A DNA stretch of 7,642 nucleotides from Pseudomonadota bacterium. Its GTDB lineage: Bacteria > Pseudomonadota > Alphaproteobacteria > Rhizobiales > Rhizobiaceae. A model generated the notes under the pieces. The model saw only the letters and a program-made list of their open reading frames with translations. It searched no databases and had not been told where the DNA came from. The stretch covers positions 1 to 7,642 of the forward strand of contig JAEXXS010000281.1 of the NCBI GenBank assembly GCA_023451915.1, in the 5' to 3' direction. Within the stretch, counting starts at the first letter, position 1; each line of letters begins with the position of its first letter. A program made the position numbers and the translations under genes. Positions 1-6,555 of this stretch are shown here, one piece after another.

Positions 1-246
1 CTCCATGACGTTCTGCGTGCCCAGGCCGAAAATGATAAAGGCGGTGTTGTCTTCAAGCGGCGATTGCAGCGTGGATGAATAGGGCGACTGCAAGCGGTTC
101 ATCAGATAATCGGGCAGGATGCCCGACACGATCGCGCCATACAGAACGATGCCAAAGGCAATCGAAACAACACCAAGCTTGCGACATCTGGAATACCAGA
201 GCAGCAACCCGACAACAATAAATCCAACGATGATGTTAAGCGTCAT
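1..246 (-). CDS. Partial membrane-anchored protein, possibly DUF218/YdcF-like (N-terminal 82 residues)
   Basis: The minus-strand frame is open from an ATG at 246-244 to the window edge, so the C-terminal part is missing. The start MTLNIIVGFIVVGLLLWYSR is a hydrophobic helix (about residues 3-18) followed by basic residues. A second hydrophobic helix spans about residues 26-46, giving a two-segment membrane anchor. After a polar stretch with SPLEDNTAF comes IIFGLGTQ (about 71-78), which resembles the first beta strand and Gly-rich turn that open the DUF218 domain of YdcF/SanA/ElyC proteins. These are envelope proteins of largely unknown biochemistry. Domain assignment is tentative because only the first strand is visible. 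No strong ribosome binding site precedes the ATG, but no better in-frame start is seen. It lies on the same strand as the DUF930 gene, 187 bp downstream of it. Confidence 0.6.
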   Translation of the reverse strand, partial: MTLNIIVGFIVVGLLLWYSRCRKLGVVSIAFGIVLYGAIVSGILPDYLMNRLQSPYSSTLQSPLEDNTAFIIFGLGTQNVME

Positions 247-433
247 ATCTAAAAAACCGAGTATTAGTATAAATTTAGCAAAAATTTTTGTAGTGAGACC
301 ACATATTGTACAAGCCGACAACCCCAATTATTTCGAGGATCTTGAACAAACGCAAGCAAGCGCACCGCTTGACTGACAAGATTCAGGGCGCACGTCTCAA
401 ATTACTATTTGGAAAGACAGGCGTATTCTTCGA

Positions 434-847
434 TTACGGCACGAGATAGTGCTTGTCCCACTGGTCTTCGGGGACTTCGTCGCCAATATCATATTGGAAA
501 GACGTTATGTTGATGTGCGCGTCATCCGTCTTGCAGGTAAAGGCCAGCTTGTACCAGCGTTCGCGGCTGCGGAAGGCTGCCCCTTCTGCATCGATGGAGT
601 TTTTCCGCGTCACCGGATCGGAAAAAGCATAGGCCAACACTTTGTCGACCGAGAATTTATTCTGTTCACGCGTTATCCGCTCCATGGCTTCCACATCGCA
701 ACGCTGCTCCAGACGGGTATCTGGATCAAGCTTTTCAAGCTGCGCTTTTTCGGAAGCATTCATTGCGAAAGCAGGCAAAGCCATCGATACCAGAGCAACA
801 AGGCAAGCGACGGCAAAAGCCGGAGACAGAACAGACATAAATTTCAT
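434..847 (-). CDS. DUF930 domain-containing secreted protein
   Basis: The protein has 137 residues. The start MKFMSVLSPAFAVACLVALV followed by SMALPAFA looks like a Sec signal peptide with cleavage after AFA near residue 28, so a periplasmic location is likely. The mature part carries the hallmarks I recall for DUF930: LDPDTRLEQRCDVEAMERI (about 40-58), VLAYAFSDP (about 70-78), GAAFRSRERWYKLAFTC (about 89-105) and a C-terminal FQYDIGDEVPEDQW. The two cysteines (about 50 and 105) could form a disulfide. The family is widespread in Rhizobiales/Hyphomicrobiales and has no established function. The frame is open much further upstream, but the signal peptide and a GAAGG motif 4 bases before this ATG favour this start. 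A second ATG three codons later is possible but less well placed. Confidence 0.85.
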   Translation of the reverse strand: MKFMSVLSPAFAVACLVALVSMALPAFAMNASEKAQLEKLDPDTRLEQRCDVEAMERITREQNKFSVDKVLAYAFSDPVTRKNSIDAEGAAFRSRERWYKLAFTCKTDDAHINITSFQYDIGDEVPEDQWDKHYLVP

Positions 848-1150
848 AAGACCTTCGGATACTCCTCGCAAATGCATCGGTGTATGGTGAGAATTATACG
901 CCGACGCAGAGCGCGGGACTATAACAGCGATTTTTGACGCAAAGCCGATCATCACCTGAAATTGATATATTACCAGAGCAATTGTCACCCATCGCTTCTT
1001 TTGACCACAGATTTTGGCCATGCGATCGATCGGGTTTCGAACAGAATTTGCAGCAAGCGGGCGATGTCTATCGCGCAATGGCTCTTGATTTCGCCAGCCC
1101 GACCGTGTTTGAAACCTCAAACGCCGTCATCCGATGCGAAAGGTAGAGAC
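848..1150. other. Divergent intergenic region with no gene seen
   Basis: These 303 bases separate the DUF930 gene (minus) from the AsnC-type gene (plus). Open frames run through on both strands, but none has both a ribosome binding site and a recognisable protein. They look like in-frame upstream extensions of the flanking genes. The region holds the -10 box at 893-898 and presumably the plus-strand promoter of the AsnC-type gene, for which I see no clear pair of boxes. TTGACC at 1001-1006 has no matching -10. A 10-base palindrome CGATCGATCG at 1023-1032 is probably chance. Confidence 0.6.
893..898 (-). promoter_or_regulatory. Candidate -10 box for the DUF930 gene
   Basis: Read on the minus strand this is a perfect TATAAT, about 46 bases upstream of the DUF930 start, which would give a 5' untranslated region of roughly 40 bases. 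No convincing -35 box lies 16-18 bases further upstream, so the call rests on the -10 match and its position. Confidence 0.35.
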
Positions 1151-1387
1151 ATGAAGCCCGTTTTCCTGCAACTGCAGTGCGCTCCCGGCAAAACCTATGA
1201 GGTTGCCGATGCTCTCTTTCAGCGCGAGATCGTCTCCGAGCTTTATTCGACCAGCGGCGAGTTTGACCTGCTGGCGAAAATCTATATCGCCGAGGGCGAC
1301 GACATCGGCAAATTCATCAACGAAAACGTGCTCGACATTCCGAATATTGTACGGTCGCTGACGACACTGACTTTCACGGCCTTTTAA
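1151..1387 (+). CDS. Stand-alone Lrp/AsnC ligand-binding (RAM) domain protein
   Basis: The protein has 78 residues and matches the C-terminal effector-binding domain of Lrp/AsnC regulators, without the DNA-binding helix-turn-helix. Visible features are a first beta strand PVFLQLQCAPGK, the helix YEVADALFQREIVSELYSTSGEFDLLAKI, and the end INENVLDIPNIVRSLTTLTF, which is the usual 'I..I.GV..T.T...' closing strand. In full-length members this alpha/beta sandwich binds amino acids and builds dimers and octamers. Stand-alone versions are known and may bind ligands or hetero-oligomerise with full-length regulators. The ATG at 1151 has an AAGG about 8 bases upstream. The frame is open further upstream, but that stretch has no Lrp HTH similarity, so this is not a truncated call. 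It is followed on the same strand by the response regulator after 162 bp. Confidence 0.85.
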   Translation: MKPVFLQLQCAPGKTYEVADALFQREIVSELYSTSGEFDLLAKIYIAEGDDIGKFINENVLDIPNIVRSLTTLTFTAF

Positions 1388-1549
1388 GCCCCTGCCGATT
1401 GCCTTCAGGAGCGCTCTTCCTGCGGTAAAGATTTGATTCACCATAAGTGGATTATCATGGCGTGAAGGGAACCACCCTTAGGACTCGCGCATTTTCTAAG
1501 TGGAAGCGCAGCCTCGCAAAGTGGGCTCCCGCAGAGGTGAGAGACAGTG

Positions 1550-1927
1550 ATGAACGATCTTGAACAGCGACGCATACTGGTTGTGGAGGACGAAATTTTC
1601 GTCGCTCTCGACGTTGCCGCGACTGTGGAAGATGCGAACGGCACGGTTGTTGGTCCGGTCGGCACTGTCCGGCAGGCGATGGATCTCATCAGCAGAAACG
1701 AAGTCGATGCCGCCATCCTCGACGTGAACCTGGCGGATGGCAATATTGAGCCTATTCTCGACCGCCTGAAAAGCCGCAATACATTCGTCGTCATCCATAC
1801 CGGCGGCGGACTGCCCGCTGAACTCTCGGCGCGCTATCCCGAAGTGCCGGTTTTCCAGAAGCCGATCCCGCCCACCATACTGACCCGCACATTGGCCACC
1901 GCCCTTTCAGTTCCCGCGGTGCGCTGA
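1550..1927 (+). CDS. Single-domain response regulator (receiver domain only)
   Basis: The protein has 125 residues and consists of one receiver (REC) domain with no output domain. The acidic pocket is E13-D14-E15 in ILVVEDE, the phospho-acceptor is D58 in ILDVNLADG, the switch Thr is T84 in IHTGGG, and the conserved Lys-Pro is K104-P105 in FQKP. All residues needed for phosphorylation are present. Thr-Gly after strand 4 recalls the FATGUY group of alphaproteobacterial single-domain regulators, but the motif is incomplete. Such proteins act by protein-protein contact or as phosphate sinks in histidine kinase networks. No kinase gene is in the window. A GTG at 1547 immediately precedes the ATG, and the GAGG at 1534-1537 is about 9 bases from the GTG and 12 from the ATG, so a two-residue-scale ambiguity in the start remains. 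It is probably co-transcribed with the J-domain gene. Confidence 0.88.
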   Translation: MNDLEQRRILVVEDEIFVALDVAATVEDANGTVVGPVGTVRQAMDLISRNEVDAAILDVNLADGNIEPILDRLKSRNTFVVIHTGGGLPAELSARYPEVPVFQKPIPPTILTRTLATALSVPAVR

Positions 1928-1932
1928 GACCG

Positions 1933-2379
1933 ATGCACAGGGCGTTCCCGGATTTTGCGACTGTCCTGAAAGAAGCCGAGGCAAATTCCGGTCACGACGA
2001 GGCTGTTCACCGGTCGCAGATCAATCTCGCATCAGCGTTCTTTTCGGCAGGGCTAGGCGACACCGCCGCGCCCTCGCGCCCGGAAGTCGACCTTGCTCCG
2101 CTTTTCGATATTGAGGAAAAGACTGCGGAGAACGACCCGCTTGAAGCCGAGCGGCGAGCAATCTCCATGCGCATGCAAAACCAGTCACCCGACGCCATAA
2201 GGCGCGAGCTTGATCTGCGCCCCGGCTTGACACGCGCTGAGCTTCAGCGCCTGCGTCGCTCGTTTGCCGCCAGCAATCATCCCGACCGCCTGCCACACGA
2301 GTTTCGCGCCGATGCGGAACAGCGGATGAAAACGGCAAATGCCCTCCTCGACGCTGCAATGGCAATGGCCGCAAACTGA
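1933..2379 (+). CDS. J-domain (DnaJ-like) protein with C-terminal J domain
   Basis: The protein has 148 residues. The C-terminal part holds a helix TRAELQRLRRSFAASN (about 100-115), the invariant HPD tripeptide (H116-P117-D118) and the following helix AEQRMKTANALLDAAMAMA, which are helices II and III of a J domain. Helix I is not clearly recognisable, so the domain is shortened or divergent. The HPD motif stimulates the ATPase of an Hsp70 such as DnaK. Clients or partners are unknown. The N-terminal 80 residues are acidic and low in recognisable features, and may be a flexible partner-binding region. There is no Gly/Phe region or zinc finger, so it is not DnaJ itself. It starts 5 bp after the response regulator stop with no good ribosome binding site of its own, which suggests translational coupling and a functional link to that regulator. 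Confidence 0.8.
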   Translation: MHRAFPDFATVLKEAEANSGHDEAVHRSQINLASAFFSAGLGDTAAPSRPEVDLAPLFDIEEKTAENDPLEAERRAISMRMQNQSPDAIRRELDLRPGLTRAELQRLRRSFAASNHPDRLPHEFRADAEQRMKTANALLDAAMAMAAN

Positions 2380-2417
2380 ACTCAAGCAATTTCGTTACGT
2401 TTTTTGCCCAAATTCTT

Positions 2418-2445
2418 TTGCATTATAACAATAACATGCTAGATT
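2418..2445 (+). promoter_or_regulatory. Candidate promoter for ilvD and its leader
   Basis: TTGCAT at 2418-2423 and TAGATT at 2440-2445 are separated by 16 bases in a distinctly AT-rich stretch. Both boxes are imperfect matches to the housekeeping consensus. A start near 2452 would give a transcript leader of about 165 bases containing the whole inverted repeat described next. Confidence 0.3.
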
Positions 2446-2467
2446 GGGGTCAATTGCGCCTGCGAAA

Positions 2468-2579
2468 GCGGACGCATGACAGAACCTCTTTTGTTGTCCG
2501 CAAACAGGCAAATGGTCCCGCTTCTGGCAATATGGGGCAATTTGCGCTTTGCCTGCTGCGGGCGGTTCTGTCATACCGC
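2468..2579 (+). promoter_or_regulatory. Long nested inverted repeat in the ilvD leader (candidate regulatory RNA or palindromic element)
   Basis: Four paired blocks nest inside each other. GCGG 2468-2471 pairs with CCGC 2576-2579. ATGACAGAACC 2476-2486 pairs perfectly with GGTTCTGTCAT 2564-2574. GTCCGCA 2496-2502 pairs with TGCGGGC 2557-2563 (one G-U). CAGGCAAA 2505-2512 pairs with TTTGCCTG 2548-2555. The loop is 2513-2547. An alternative helix, GCAAAT 2508-2513 with ATTTGC 2540-2545, excludes the innermost block. The bulge TCTTTT 2487-2492 can pair with the ilvD ribosome binding site AAAAGG 2603-2608. No run of T follows the hairpin, so it is not an intrinsic terminator. It may be a cis-acting leader, or a copy of a dispersed palindromic repeat of the Bru-RS kind known from Brucella. 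I cannot confirm identity to Bru-RS from memory. The pairing is directly visible; the function is inference. Confidence 0.6.
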
Positions 2580-2586
2580 ATTATAA
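2476..2586 (+). other. Possible 36-codon leader reading frame upstream of ilvD
   Basis: An ATG at 2476 opens a frame that ends at TAA 2584-2586, 29 bases before the ilvD ATG. It has Leu-Leu-Leu at 2488-2496, then Val-Pro-Leu-Leu-Ala-Ile at 2515-2532 and a further Leu codon at 2542. The overall share of Leu/Ile/Val codons (9 of 36) is not above that of ordinary proteins, but they cluster. The ribosome binding site is weak (GCGGA shortly before the ATG). The frame coincides with the inverted repeat, so it may be a by-product of that structure. Confidence 0.2.
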
Positions 2587-2615
2587 AGTTAGAATAATTC
2601 CTAAAAGGTCAGAAA

Positions 2616-4451
2616 ATGCCTCCTTATCGTTCGCGAACAACCACCCACGGCCGCAATATGGCGGGTGCGCGCGGCCTATGGCGCGCCACCGGCATGAAGG
2701 ATGAGGATTTCGGCAAGCCGATTATTGCGGTGGTGAACTCGTTCACGCAGTTCGTGCCGGGCCATGTGCACCTGAAGGACCTCGGCCAACTTGTCGCGCG
2801 CGAAATCGAAAGCGCTGGCGGCGTTGCCAAGGAATTCAACACCATCGCGGTCGATGACGGCATCGCCATGGGTCACGACGGCATGCTTTATTCGCTGCCA
2901 TCGCGCGAACTCATCGCAGACTCGGTGGAATATATGGTCAATGCCCATTGCGCCGATGCGATGGTCTGCATTTCCAACTGCGACAAGATCACCCCCGGCA
3001 TGCTGATGGCCGCATTGCGCCTCAATATCCCGGTCGTGTTCGTTTCGGGCGGACCGATGGAAGCGGGCAAGGTTGTCTGGGACGACCAAATCAAGAAGCT
3101 CGACCTGGTTGACGCCATGGTCGCCGCTGCCGACGATCATTATACCGACGAGCAGGTCAAGACGATTGAACGCTCGGCCTGCCCGACCTGCGGCTCATGC
3201 TCGGGCATGTTCACCGCGAACTCGATGAACTGCCTCACCGAAGCCCTTGGCCTGTCGCTGCCGGGCAACGGTTCGACGCTCGCAACCCATGCCGACCGCA
3301 AGCGCCTCTTCGTGGAAGCCGGTCATCTGGTCGTCGATCTCGCCCGCCGTTATTACGAGCAGGATGACGAAAGCGTGCTGCCGCGCTCGATTGCAAGCTT
3401 CCCGGCCTTTGAAAATGCCATGACGCTCGATATAGCCATGGGCGGCTCGACCAACACGGTTCTGCATCTTCTCGCTGCTGCGCAGGAAGCCGAAATCGAC
3501 TTCACCATGGCCGATATCGACCGGCTGTCGCGCCGCGTTCCGGTGCTCTGCAAGGTCGCGCCAGCCAACAACACGGTTCACATGGAAGATGTGCACCGCG
3601 CAGGCGGCATCATGGGCATCCTCGGCCAGCTCGACAAAGCAGGCCTCATCAATACCGATCTGCCGACCGTGCACAGCCAGACGGTTGCCAAGGCGCTGGA
3701 TCATTGGGACGTGACCCGTACCAACAGCGAAATGGTGCATAAGTTCTATTCGGCAGCACCCGGCGGCGTACCGACACAGGTGGCTTTCAGCCAGGAGCGG
3801 CGCTTTGGCAGCGTCGATACCGACCGCGAAAAGGGCGTGATCCGCTCCAAGGAACATGCATTTAGCCAGGATGGCGGTCTGGCCGTGCTTTACGGCAATC
3901 TGGCTGAAGACGGCTGCATCGTGAAGACGGCAGGTGTGGATGATTCCATCCTGAAGTTCTCCGGCCCGGCGCGCATCTTTGAAAGCCAGGATACGGCTGT
4001 ACTCGGCATTTTGAACGGCAAGATCAAGGCTGGTGATATTGTGCTGATCCGCTATGAAGGCCCGCGCGGCGGCCCCGGCATGCAGGAAATGCTCTACCCG
4101 ACCAGCTATCTGAAGTCGAAGGGCCTAGGCAAGGCCTGCGCGCTGATCACCGACGGACGTTTCTCGGGCGGCTCGTCGGGCCTCTCGATCGGCCACGTTT
4201 CGCCGGAAGCAGCCGAAGGCGGCACGATCGGTCTGGTGCGCGAAGGCGATATCATCGATATCGATATTCCGAACCGCAAAATCCACCTCGCCGTGGACGA
4301 TGCGACGTTAGCCGAACGCCGCGCCGAACAGGAAGCAAAGGGCTGGAAGCCAGCCGAAGAGCGCAAGCGCAAGATTTCCACCGCGCTGAAGGCTTATGCT
4401 TCCATGGCAACCAGCGCCGCCAAGGGCGCAGTGCGCAAACTGCCGGATTGA
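2616..4451 (+). CDS. ilvD: Dihydroxy-acid dehydratase
   Basis: The protein has 611 residues, the usual length for the bacterial IlvD family. It dehydrates 2,3-dihydroxy-3-methylbutanoate and -pentanoate to the 2-oxo acids, the third common step of valine, leucine and isoleucine synthesis, in the cytoplasm. The catalytic apparatus is complete: Mg ligand D81 in VDDGIAMGH, iron-sulfur ligand C122 with D123 and the carbamylated K124 in [10 protein letters not shown]195 in the Cys-rich [12 protein letters not shown], and the proposed base S517 in [18 protein letters not shown]. The start at 2616 has AAAAGG (2603-2608) 7 bases upstream. The iron-sulfur cluster makes this enzyme family sensitive to oxidants. 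It is a single-gene unit: a structured leader precedes it and a strong terminator follows. The GC-rich codon use matches the resident genes and contrasts with the islet downstream. Confidence 0.98.
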   Translation: MPPYRSRTTTHGRNMAGARGLWRATGMKDEDFGKPIIAVVNSFTQFVPGHVHLKDLGQLVAREIESAGGVAKEFNTIAVDDGIAMGHDGMLYSLPSRELIADSVEYMVNAHCADAMVCISNCDKITPGMLMAALRLNIPVVFVSGGPMEAGKVVWDDQIKKLDLVDAMVAAADDHYTDEQVKTIERSACPTCGSCSGMFTANSMNCLTEALGLSLPGNGSTLATHADRKRLFVEAGHLVVDLARRYYEQDDESVLPRSIASFPAFENAMTLDIAMGGSTNTVLHLLAAAQEAEIDFTMADIDRLSRRVPVLCKVAPANNTVHMEDVHRAGGIMGILGQLDKAGLINTDLPTVHSQTVAKALDHWDVTRTNSEMVHKFYSAAPGGVPTQVAFSQERRFGSVDTDREKGVIRSKEHAFSQDGGLAVLYGNLAEDGCIVKTAGVDDSILKFSGPARIFESQDTAVLGILNGKIKAGDIVLIRYEGPRGGPGMQEMLYPTSYLKSKGLGKACALITDGRFSGGSSGLSIGHVSPEAAEGGTIGLVREGDIIDIDIPNRKIHLAVDDATLAERRAEQEAKGWKPAEERKRKISTALKAYASMATSAAKGAVRKLPD

Positions 4452-4476
4452 TTTGATTAGCCCACCTTGGCTTAGG

Positions 4477-4508
4477 AGCCCTTCGTCCTCGACGAAGGGC
4501 TTTTTCTT
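4477..4508 (+). terminator. Intrinsic terminator of ilvD
   Basis: AGCCCTTCGTC (4477-4487) and GACGAAGGGCT (4491-4501) form a perfect 11-bp stem with a 3-base loop, followed by a T-rich tract from 4501 on. It lies 26 bases after the ilvD stop codon and insulates the islet genes from ilvD transcription. Confidence 0.92.
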
Positions 4509-4551
4509 TGAGAAAGATGAACACAAACTCACATGATATTTCCAGAAATTC

Positions 4552-4580
4552 TTGCTTTACGCAATTTTTAAGGGTAAATT
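4552..4580 (+). promoter_or_regulatory. Candidate promoter of the islet operon
   Basis: TTGCTT at 4552-4557 and TAAATT at 4575-4580 are separated by 17 bases, 34 bases before the first islet ATG. Copies of AGAAATT (4544-4550) and its complement AATTTCT (4577-4583 and 4594-4600) flank or overlap the boxes and could be operator half-sites for the XRE regulator, although such words are common in AT-rich DNA. Confidence 0.35.
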
Positions 4581-4613
4581 TCTTTTTATAGGCAATTTCT
4601 GATTCGAGGAATT

Positions 4614-5318
4614 ATGGGCTTGAAGAAACTTTTATCGCAGTTTTTGACGAGAGACTTTATCCTCACACTCGAAGACGGGCTTCGCGGTGAAGCATTAAAA
4701 GCACATCAGATTGTAAAAGATCACAGTGGCCTCAAATGTCCCAAGCGAGCTCGCGGCGGGGAAGGCCAAATGCGCTTTCGTATGATGGAAGAACGATTTG
4801 AAGAAATTTGTCGTCTTCACGGGGGCTTTCCATTGGAAAGCGGCATTATTCCAAATACGGACCTAAAGATATTTCAACCATTTATGCGTTTTGAGGTTGA
4901 TGGTAGAGGAATTATTTTTGGACTTGCTGCGATGCCTGAGCCTGCAGCACTGCCAACAAAAAACAAATCACGCAAGGCCGCTGTTTCATTAAATTATCAT
5001 CTTGAACCTAGGTTCGCTTTTGATAAAGCATCCCCACAGATCGGTGATATCTTTGTATCCTTGCTTGTTGCGCGCGACCGCGAAAGGGCGGGCCATATAG
5101 AGGAAATCGCCATCGGAATCATCAATTCAAAACATGATGGCTTCGTTTTCTATGAACCATTGGAACATTTTCTGCGAGATTACGGCTCGGGTGAAACAGA
5201 CCCTATTTCACCTTCCCCTCATCAACCTTCCTCGCACGTCACGCTTAAGCAAGTGAGCAAGGTATATATACCACCAGAGAGCCTTCGTTCCGAGCCAGAA
5301 CAAGACACTGGATCCTAA
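4614..5318 (+). CDS. Protein of unknown function, first gene of the XRE-ImmA islet
   Basis: I do not recognise this 234-residue protein as a named family. It has no signal peptide or membrane helix, so it is probably cytoplasmic. The N-terminal part (1-75) is helical and charged, with LKKLLSQFLTRDFILTLEDGLRGEALKAHQIVKDH and then RFRMMEERFEEICRLHGG. A middle part (about 84-130) reads as beta strands, with FMRFEVDGRGIIFGLAAMPEP and AVSLNYHLEP. Residues 143-190 hold IGDIFVSLLVARDRERAG, EEIAIGIINSK and FVFYEPLEHFL. The last 45 residues are rich in Pro, Ser, Gln and Glu and look disordered. No nuclease, PIN, Fic or acetyltransferase motif is evident. A GAGGA lies only 3 bases before the ATG, a short spacing. 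Its AT-rich composition and its place in front of a peptidase-type regulator suggest an accessory protein under that regulator's control. Toxin or defence effector is one possibility, not shown. Confidence 0.75.
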   Translation: MGLKKLLSQFLTRDFILTLEDGLRGEALKAHQIVKDHSGLKCPKRARGGEGQMRFRMMEERFEEICRLHGGFPLESGIIPNTDLKIFQPFMRFEVDGRGIIFGLAAMPEPAALPTKNKSRKAAVSLNYHLEPRFAFDKASPQIGDIFVSLLVARDRERAGHIEEIAIGIINSKHDGFVFYEPLEHFLRDYGSGETDPISPSPHQPSSHVTLKQVSKVYIPPESLRSEPEQDTGS

Positions 5319-5341
5319 CACCACCTGCAACGGAAGTGTTA
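5316..5341. repeat. Short inverted repeat between the two islet genes
   Basis: TAACAC (5316-5321) and GTGTTA (5336-5341) are perfect inverted copies with a 14-base loop. They start on the stop codon of the first islet gene and end just before the ribosome binding site of the regulator. It could be an operator or a small RNA hairpin, but six base pairs in AT-rich DNA may be chance. Confidence 0.25.
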
Positions 5342-5358
5342 CGTTAAGGAAATAGAAT

Positions 5359-6555
5359 ATGCGCGTGGGAACGCCCGGTTTCATTCCGGCCCGGCTTGTA
5401 GAAGCCCGGGCCGCTCGTCGTATAAAAACACAAAAACAATTGGCTGACATGCTCGGTACGGTCGCCAGCACAGTTAGCCGCTGGGAAAAAGGAGAATTCT
5501 CTCCTGATGCAGATGCACTTTCCGCATTGTCTGAAGTGTTAAAGGTTAGGCGAGAATACTTTCTGCGCCCTTTTCCAACTTCTGTCCGGCCTAGCTTCCA
5601 TCGTCAACTGAGCAGTACATTAGTTGCTGACTTACGATACCAAGAATCCCAAATGAGTTGGCTCCAAGAGTTGAGCTCTACACTAAATCATTACGTAGAC
5701 TTTCCGCAGTTAGACATCCCCGATGTGCTTCAGGGTGCCTCGTGGAAACAATTACGGGATGACGATATTGAGCAAATAGCAATCGATCTCCGTTCGCATT
5801 GGCGTTTAGGAAATGGCCCTTGTGTCGACATCGTCCAGCTTTTGGAACGGGTTGGGATTATTGTGGGAACTATTGAAATGGGGACCTCAAAATTAGATGG
5901 TTTATGCAGTTGGTCAGCTATCGATGAGCGTCCGCATATTCTTCTGGCAACAGATAAAATGTCATTTCCACGCCGACAGATGGATGGAGCACATGAACTG
6001 GCTCATGTCATTCTTCACCGGGAAGTCACACCAGAAGAATTTAAGGATAATATAAAAGAGATTGAAACGCAGGCCTTTCGATTGGCAAGTGCATTTTTAA
6101 TGCCATCCAATAGCTACCCTTATGAGTTAAAACGTGCCTCTCTAGCCAATTTTTTACTCCTTAAGGAAAGATGGCGGGTTTCTATAAAAGCACAAATACA
6201 TAGAGTAGCTGGTTTAGGTCTGATACCAAGAGAATATATGACTGACCTATACAAACTTTATTCAGCAAGGGGATGGACAAAAGCAGAACCATTGGATAGC
6301 GAGTGGGATTTAACTAATCCCACTTTGATGAAAGATGCCTTAAATCTGATTGTCGATTCTGGAACAAGAACAAAACAAGATCTTTTATCCGTTGAATTCG
6401 TGATATCAGACCATGATTTGGAAAATCTATGTTCCACAGAAGAAAAGTGGTTTTCTCAGAAGGAAGGTCAACTAATCCAGCTTAAAATTAAAGATGCGGA
6501 AAGAAAAAATTCCACTTCCACTGTAGGTGAAATCATACCCTTCAAGCGAAATTAG
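5359..6555 (+). CDS. XRE-family HTH regulator fused to ImmA/IrrE zinc metallopeptidase domain
   Basis: The protein has 398 residues. Residues about 10-68 are an XRE helix-turn-helix, with KTQKQLADMLGTVASTVSRW and then EKGEFSPDADALSALSEVL. Residues about 135-295 are an ImmA/IrrE (DUF955, COG2856) peptidase domain. The zinc motif HELAH is at H212-E213-H216, with H220 nearby, and the third ligand is most likely E236 in ETQAFRLASAFLMP. All catalytic residues are intact. In ImmA of ICEBs1 and in IrrE/DdrO systems such peptidases cleave a repressor and derepress a mobile element or stress genes. Fused HTH-peptidase forms also occur next to toxin genes. The natural target here is unknown. The C-terminal 100 residues match nothing I recognise. 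AAGGA at 5346-5350 gives good spacing to the ATG. The gene follows the unknown protein by 40 bp, most likely in one operon, and ends 3 bases from the convergent ccmG stop. Confidence 0.92.
   Translation: MRVGTPGFIPARLVEARAARRIKTQKQLADMLGTVASTVSRWEKGEFSPDADALSALSEVLKVRREYFLRPFPTSVRPSFHRQLSSTLVADLRYQESQMSWLQELSSTLNHYVDFPQLDIPDVLQGASWKQLRDDDIEQIAIDLRSHWRLGNGPCVDIVQLLERVGIIVGTIEMGTSKLDGLCSWSAIDERPHILLATDKMSFPRRQMDGAHELAHVILHREVTPEEFKDNIKEIETQAFRLASAFLMPSNSYPYELKRASLANFLLLKERWRVSIKAQIHRVAGLGLIPREYMTDLYKLYSARGWTKAEPLDSEWDLTNPTLMKDALNLIVDSGTRTKQDLLSVEFVISDHDLENLCSTEEKWFSQKEGQLIQLKIKDAERKNSTSTVGEIIPFKRN

Noticed and set aside
119..376. 85-residue plus-strand open frame
   Set aside because: It lies antisense to the membrane-anchored protein gene, with no ribosome binding site or recognisable product.
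1001..1029. TTGACC as -35 box for the AsnC-type gene
   Set aside because: The bases 17 positions further on (GATCGA) do not resemble a -10 box.
848..1120. N-terminal extension of the DUF930 frame on the minus strand (228 residues in total)
   Set aside because: The extension has no family similarity, would bury a clear signal peptide, and crosses a TATAAT box. The ATG at 847 has a ribosome binding site.
962..1150. N-terminal extension of the AsnC-type frame
   Set aside because: It shows no helix-turn-helix, and the ATG at 1151 has its own ribosome binding site.
1407..1424. CAGGA/TCCTG hairpin as terminator after the AsnC-type gene
   Set aside because: It has only five base pairs and no T run after it.
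1465..1500. GGAAC near 1465-1470 as an extracytoplasmic-stress (EcfG-type) -35 box before the response regulator
   Set aside because: No CGTT-like -10 element is found at the expected spacing of 16-18 bases.
2468..2586. Intrinsic terminator/attenuator in the ilvD leader
   Set aside because: No T tract follows the 3' arm, so classical transcription attenuation is not supported; only translational control or a repeat element remain.
3195..3857. 220-residue minus-strand open frame inside ilvD
   Set aside because: It is a mirror frame of a GC-rich, strongly conserved gene and has no known domain.
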